In this document: positions 4,955 through 8,111 of the stretch, in pieces
How positions within the stretch are numbered: the first letter of the stretch is position 1
Layout of the letters: each line of letters begins with the position of its first letter
Origin: an uncultured Collinsella sp.
Lineage (GTDB): Bacteria; Actinomycetota; Coriobacteriia; Coriobacteriales; Coriobacteriaceae
Reading direction: 5' to 3'
DNA: 8,111 nt
Assembly (NCBI GenBank): GCA_900547835.1
Contig: URIJ01000095.1
Span: 1-8,111, forward strand
Position numbers and translations under genes: made by a program
The notes under the pieces: generated by a model
What the model saw: only the letters and a program-made list of their open reading frames with translations
Database searches by the model: none
Told to the model about the DNA's origin: nothing

Positions 4955-7171
4955 ATGTTCAAAATCTCGAAGGTGATCTTTAGGTCGCTCCTCTCCTCTA
5001 GGTCGCTCCGTGTTGCCGTTGCTGCGTTGATGGTTCTTTGTGCTTTGCCAGTCTTCAGGAGTGCGGCTGGCATCGACGGACGGGTTGAATACCTCGAGTC
5101 GGGAATAACCCGCGTTGAGCAGGAATTGTCAGCATCCTATGCGGATGCGCTTGTGAATGCGGGGGAGGACGGTGTCTATACCTCTTCATCAAGCATGCCC
5201 GCGCTTCTGTACCCTCTTGCCGCGGGACGTCTTATCTTGGCACCGCTCTCTCCCCTACTTCCGTTTCTGCAGATATCGGATGGAGAGTACACCTATTATG
5301 ACGGATCGAAGGAGTACTTGCTATGGGTCGCAACGGCCGTTGCCGTCTCGTTCCTTGCCGCGCGTCTTAACAAACGTGAAAAGCTCATCATCCAGGCACC
5401 GATGGGCGAGCTGGGTAGACTTGTTGCATCGAGCGTATGGGCGAGTGCTTTTGCAATGCTTGCCGTCTTCGCCATCAATCTTCCAGGGATAATCGCCGCG
5501 CTTGTGAAGAATGGCCCGGGCTCGCCGTTCTATCCGATAGGCTACATTCAATATGCGACTCCGGTTATCAAACCGGCTTGGCTGGTGTTCGCGCAGACGG
5601 CCATCTTGCAATTCTTGGTGGCAGCGTTCATCTCGCTTGTCTTTCACCTTGCCGTGAAGATTGCCAATAACCCTACGCTTGGAATCGTGTTCGTATGTGC
5701 CCTGATGGGGGTGACGATGGTTCCCGGGTATTACGGAAGATCCATGGCTTTACGTGAATTCGCCCTGTTAAATCCCCTTACGTATGCAAACACCGAGTTG
5801 ACCGTCGGCGCCTATAGCCCGTACCCAACAACACAGTTAGTGAATCTGCCCGGACTTTGCTTCGAGCGTGGGGCAATTACCCTCGTATGCGCCATCGCGA
5901 TCGAGGTGCTGGCAATCTTCTTGCTCTGCGTTGCTGGAAAGAGCGGCTGCGCGCGTCCGATGTTCCCGACTGGTCTTGACAGGGGTGCCTTCATCGCCTC
6001 GCAAACGACAACTCGTTCGGGCCCTTATACCGCCGCCGTTGCATACGTAAGAGCGATGGGAAAGCTGCTCCTGCATTCTCCCGTCCTCGCCGTATGCGCG
6101 GTTGCAATGTCGACGGCGATGCTGGTCCCGGCTCTGGTTGAGATGTTTCCCGACACCGATGGCGTTTCCGCTGGTCGGTATAGGGATGGCGAGCTTCGTT
6201 CAATAGATCGGTATCTAGAGCGCGACGCTGCGAATATGGACGCCGAGGGCAAAACGGCCCTGGAAAACATGCGAGATGCTCTTTCGGGTTTCGTGTATGC
6301 ACCTACGCCTGCGGAGGGGTTTCGAAGCCTTGCGACATACGAGCGCGCTCGAGGCGAGCTGAGCGCGGCAGATGCGACCCTCCTGCAATCGATTGGAATC
6401 GAGCCAGAGACTCCTTCTCGTGCGGAGGCGCGCGCCCTTCTGCTTGAGTCGATCGCGAGCTTGCCGGACCCCAAGGTTTACGAGTTAAGTACGAAGATGC
6501 CCCCATTAATCCTCCTTTCGTATCTCCAGGCAGCGCTTCCCTCCTTATTTTTGCTGTTGCCCGTGGTTGTCACATCGCTCGCGTGCACCCACCTGCAGTG
6601 TCGTTCCCTTCTGGTTCTCCAGATCCCCGCAACAGCGCATGTGCGTTTTCTGACGGCTGTTGCGCTGGCTCTCCTGCTTGGCTTGGTGCTGCTTTTGGTG
6701 TCGATGGTTCCCGCTGCGGTTGTGTCCTTGATTAAGAACGGTGCGGGTGGATCGGAGTATCCCGTCGCTCTCATTCGGGCGGGAGCTTCGACAACGTCCA
6801 TGGTGGGGGAGGCGGTGTTGTGCAGTATTCCGTTGCTGGTCATGGCATACGGCGTGATTTCCGTCGTCGCTGCGTTGACAGCAGCGATTAGCCGCAACCC
6901 CGTTGTCACCGGAATGGTTTGCGCGGTTCTCTTGGTGTTGGGTTCGTTGAGCGCTCATGTTGAAAGCGTGGGCATGGGCGTCGCGCTGCTGGCTCCATTC
7001 GCCTCGTTTGATCCCGCTTCCCAGGTGGGGACGATTGGGTTCCTTGGGCGAGGGACGAACGCGATGCCTTTTGGAGAGGTCGTCGGCGCATCGGGCGCTC
7101 TGCTGGTGGTCTTGGGCGCCGTATCTCCGTTGATGGTGCGCCTGAGTGTTCCAAAGATCGAAAGGGGATGA
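4955..7171 (+). CDS. Large ABC-2-type permease built from two tandem halves
   Basis: The product is 738 residues with about 12 membrane helices in a 6+6 layout. The first half has helices at about 18-36, 122-138, 157-180, 208-234, 240-258 and 308-328, the second at 375-395, 518-544, 564-592, 617-645, 649-666 and 709-728. In each half the first helix is followed by a large, probably external, domain (37-121 and 396-515). The halves are related: NLPGIIAALVKNG...YP (175-194) matches MVPAAVVSLIKNG...YP (584-603), the NNP/RNP helix caps follow at the same 409-residue offset, and LLNP/LLAP come later. It should be the membrane part of an exporter with the ATPase encoded next. The substrate is unknown; a peptide or lipid-like compound is a guess. 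The ATG at 4955 was chosen because GGTGAT precedes it by four bases; a GTG at 4946 would add three residues. Confidence 0.85.
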   Translation: MFKISKVIFRSLLSSRSLRVAVAALMVLCALPVFRSAAGIDGRVEYLESGITRVEQELSASYADALVNAGEDGVYTSSSSMPALLYPLAAGRLILAPLSPLLPFLQISDGEYTYYDGSKEYLLWVATAVAVSFLAARLNKREKLIIQAPMGELGRLVASSVWASAFAMLAVFAINLPGIIAALVKNGPGSPFYPIGYIQYATPVIKPAWLVFAQTAILQFLVAAFISLVFHLAVKIANNPTLGIVFVCALMGVTMVPGYYGRSMALREFALLNPLTYANTELTVGAYSPYPTTQLVNLPGLCFERGAITLVCAIAIEVLAIFLLCVAGKSGCARPMFPTGLDRGAFIASQTTTRSGPYTAAVAYVRAMGKLLLHSPVLAVCAVAMSTAMLVPALVEMFPDTDGVSAGRYRDGELRSIDRYLERDAANMDAEGKTALENMRDALSGFVYAPTPAEGFRSLATYERARGELSAADATLLQSIGIEPETPSRAEARALLLESIASLPDPKVYELSTKMPPLILLSYLQAALPSLFLLLPVVVTSLACTHLQCRSLLVLQIPATAHVRFLTAVALALLLGLVLLLVSMVPAAVVSLIKNGAGGSEYPVALIRAGASTTSMVGEAVLCSIPLLVMAYGVISVVAALTAAISRNPVVTGMVCAVLLVLGSLSAHVESVGMGVALLAPFASFDPASQVGTIGFLGRGTNAMPFGEVVGASGALLVVLGAVSPLMVRLSVPKIERG

Positions 7172-7176
7172 TCTCG

Positions 7177-7917
7177 ATGATTGACCTTCAAACGCTGACG
7201 ATCTCTTATGGAAAGAAGGTGCTCGTAGATTCGGTGAACGCTGAGTTTGCCCCGGGTACGGTCTACGGTCTCGTCGCTCCGAACGGGCATGGAAAGACGA
7301 CGTTGCTGCGTGCGATGGCAGGTTTGCCGGGTCCTCGCGTGGACGGGAGCATCGTTCTGGATGAGGTGCAGGGTACGGGTGCGAGAGAGGTCCGTTCTAT
7401 GATCTTCTATGCACCTGGTGAGGGGACGCTGCTGTATCCCGGATTGCGTGCGGAAGATCACCTCAAGATGGTTTGCGATATGTGGCCGCATGCTCGCGAT
7501 ATCGAAGAGATAGTGGAACAAACGCAGATAGGCGAGTTCGCGAAGATGAGGATCCGCACTCTGAGCCAGGGCATGAAGCAGCAGCTTACCCTGGCGATTG
7601 CGTATGCGACGGGCGCGCGGTACCTTCTATTAGATGAGCCCATGAACGCGCTCGACCCCAGCAGGGTGGACTTGCATTCCGAGATTCTCAGGAAGCTGGC
7701 CGATTCTGGTACGTGCATCATCATGTCATCCCACATCTTGGATTCGGTCGATAGGCTGTGCGATGAGATTCTGTTTTTGAAGGATGGGAGGCTCATTAGA
7801 AGCATTCCGCAAGATGATGCTGCGCCGAAGTCTCCTGGATCCCATTTCGCAAAGCCTGCCGGACGCGCCGAGGGTGCGCTAAGCACGTATCGGAGACTCT
7901 ACGAAAAGGGCGGGTAG
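7177..7917 (+). CDS. ABC transporter ATP-binding protein
   Basis: This 246-residue nucleotide-binding subunit should drive the permease encoded just upstream. In order it shows Walker A APNGHGKTT (K40), the ABC signature LSQGM (129-133), Walker B LLLDEP (D153, E154), the D-loop ALDP and the switch histidine in MSSHILD (H186). Two oddities stand out. The first glycine of Walker A is alanine, and the region where a Q-loop glutamine is expected reads FYAPGEGTLLYP with no Gln. The second feature is seen in other ABC-2 ATPases. A tail of about 35 residues follows the last core strand. The ATG at 7177 is favoured because AAGGGGATGATC resembles the anti-SD complement at good distance; the ATG at 7168 overlaps the permease stop as ATGA but sits directly against the G run. 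Either way the two genes are co-translated. Confidence 0.92.
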   Translation: MIDLQTLTISYGKKVLVDSVNAEFAPGTVYGLVAPNGHGKTTLLRAMAGLPGPRVDGSIVLDEVQGTGAREVRSMIFYAPGEGTLLYPGLRAEDHLKMVCDMWPHARDIEEIVEQTQIGEFAKMRIRTLSQGMKQQLTLAIAYATGARYLLLDEPMNALDPSRVDLHSEILRKLADSGTCIIMSSHILDSVDRLCDEILFLKDGRLIRSIPQDDAAPKSPGSHFAKPAGRAEGALSTYRRLYEKGG

Positions 7918-8070
7918 AAATGTAAGTTAAAAATCTATGTGGCCAATGTGATACCGTTGAACCCGCGTATCGATACCGCTCAGCCATTCGCCTCGCCCCC
8001 GTCGCACGTATCTTCATTCGGTCTGTCATCATTAATCTAACGATGCTTTGAGGAATGTAGGTGCTTCTAA

Positions 8071-8111
8071 ATGTACTGTCGACTTCTTCTCAAACTAATC
8101 CTAAGAGACAA
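8071..8111 (+). CDS. Start of a further ORF at the right edge (partial)
   Basis: An ATG at 8071 is preceded by AGGTG at 8059-8063, seven bases away, and opens MYCRLLLKLILRD before the window ends. The basic, hydrophobic opening is like the start of the permease upstream (MFKISKVIFRSLL), so it may begin another membrane component. The 153 bp between the ATPase stop and this ATG hold no gene and no clear terminator; they contain a 10-bp palindrome GTATCGATAC (7967-7976) and GATACCG twice (7950-7956, 7972-7978). Thirteen codons are too few to be sure. Confidence 0.35.
   Translation, partial: MYCRLLLKLILRD

Noticed and set aside
1..8111. tRNA genes, CRISPR arrays, riboswitches and intact insertion sequences
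   Set aside because: No T-loop consensus, no regularly spaced repeats, no recognisable riboswitch core and no transposase were found by eye on either strand.

Overview
The window looks like a piece of a high-GC Gram-positive chromosome, most likely a gut coriobacterium such as Collinsella. This is inferred from the strong G/C third-position bias, the gene content and short GGGGACA/AGTCACTGGGGA-type intergenic repeats; no rRNA, tRNA or other taxonomic marker is present to prove it.

Left part, 1-2914, is ordinary core metabolism. A clipped C-terminus on the + strand (3-86) converges on a Cof-type HAD phosphatase on the - strand (203-1045), with a repeat-rich spacer between them. Upstream of the phosphatase on the - strand lie a citrate synthase gene (gltA, 1131-2549) and a one-domain ACT protein (2627-2914). 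These two probably form an ACT-gltA operon that ends at a strong intrinsic terminator (1069-1107). The terminator stops only 23 bp before the phosphatase start codon.

Middle part, 2915-4036, is a scar. A gene-free stretch of about 400 bp with several GC-rich hairpins is followed by the C-terminal catalytic half of a tyrosine recombinase. The recombinase has lost its N-terminal DNA-binding half and sits directly behind, and in the same frame as, the stop codon of the next gene. This suggests that the region to the right is an acquired island whose integrase was cut by a deletion.

Right part, 4037-8111, is accessory and has the most coherent regulatory logic. On the - strand a four-helix DUF2975 membrane protein and a small XRE/Cro-type regulator form a two-gene operon resembling Bacillus yoaS-yozG. 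Facing away from it on the + strand is an ABC transporter operon: a permease of about 738 residues that is visibly an internal tandem duplication (6+6 membrane helices), and its ATPase. The divergent genes share a 144-bp region holding a perfect 7-5-7 inverted repeat, which abuts a TTGACT -35-like hexamer for the transporter. The working model is that the regulator binds this palindrome and controls its own operon and the transporter, with the DUF2975 protein as a possible membrane sensor or antagonist; this is inference. A further ORF, with a good ribosome-binding site, begins at the right edge and may be another component.
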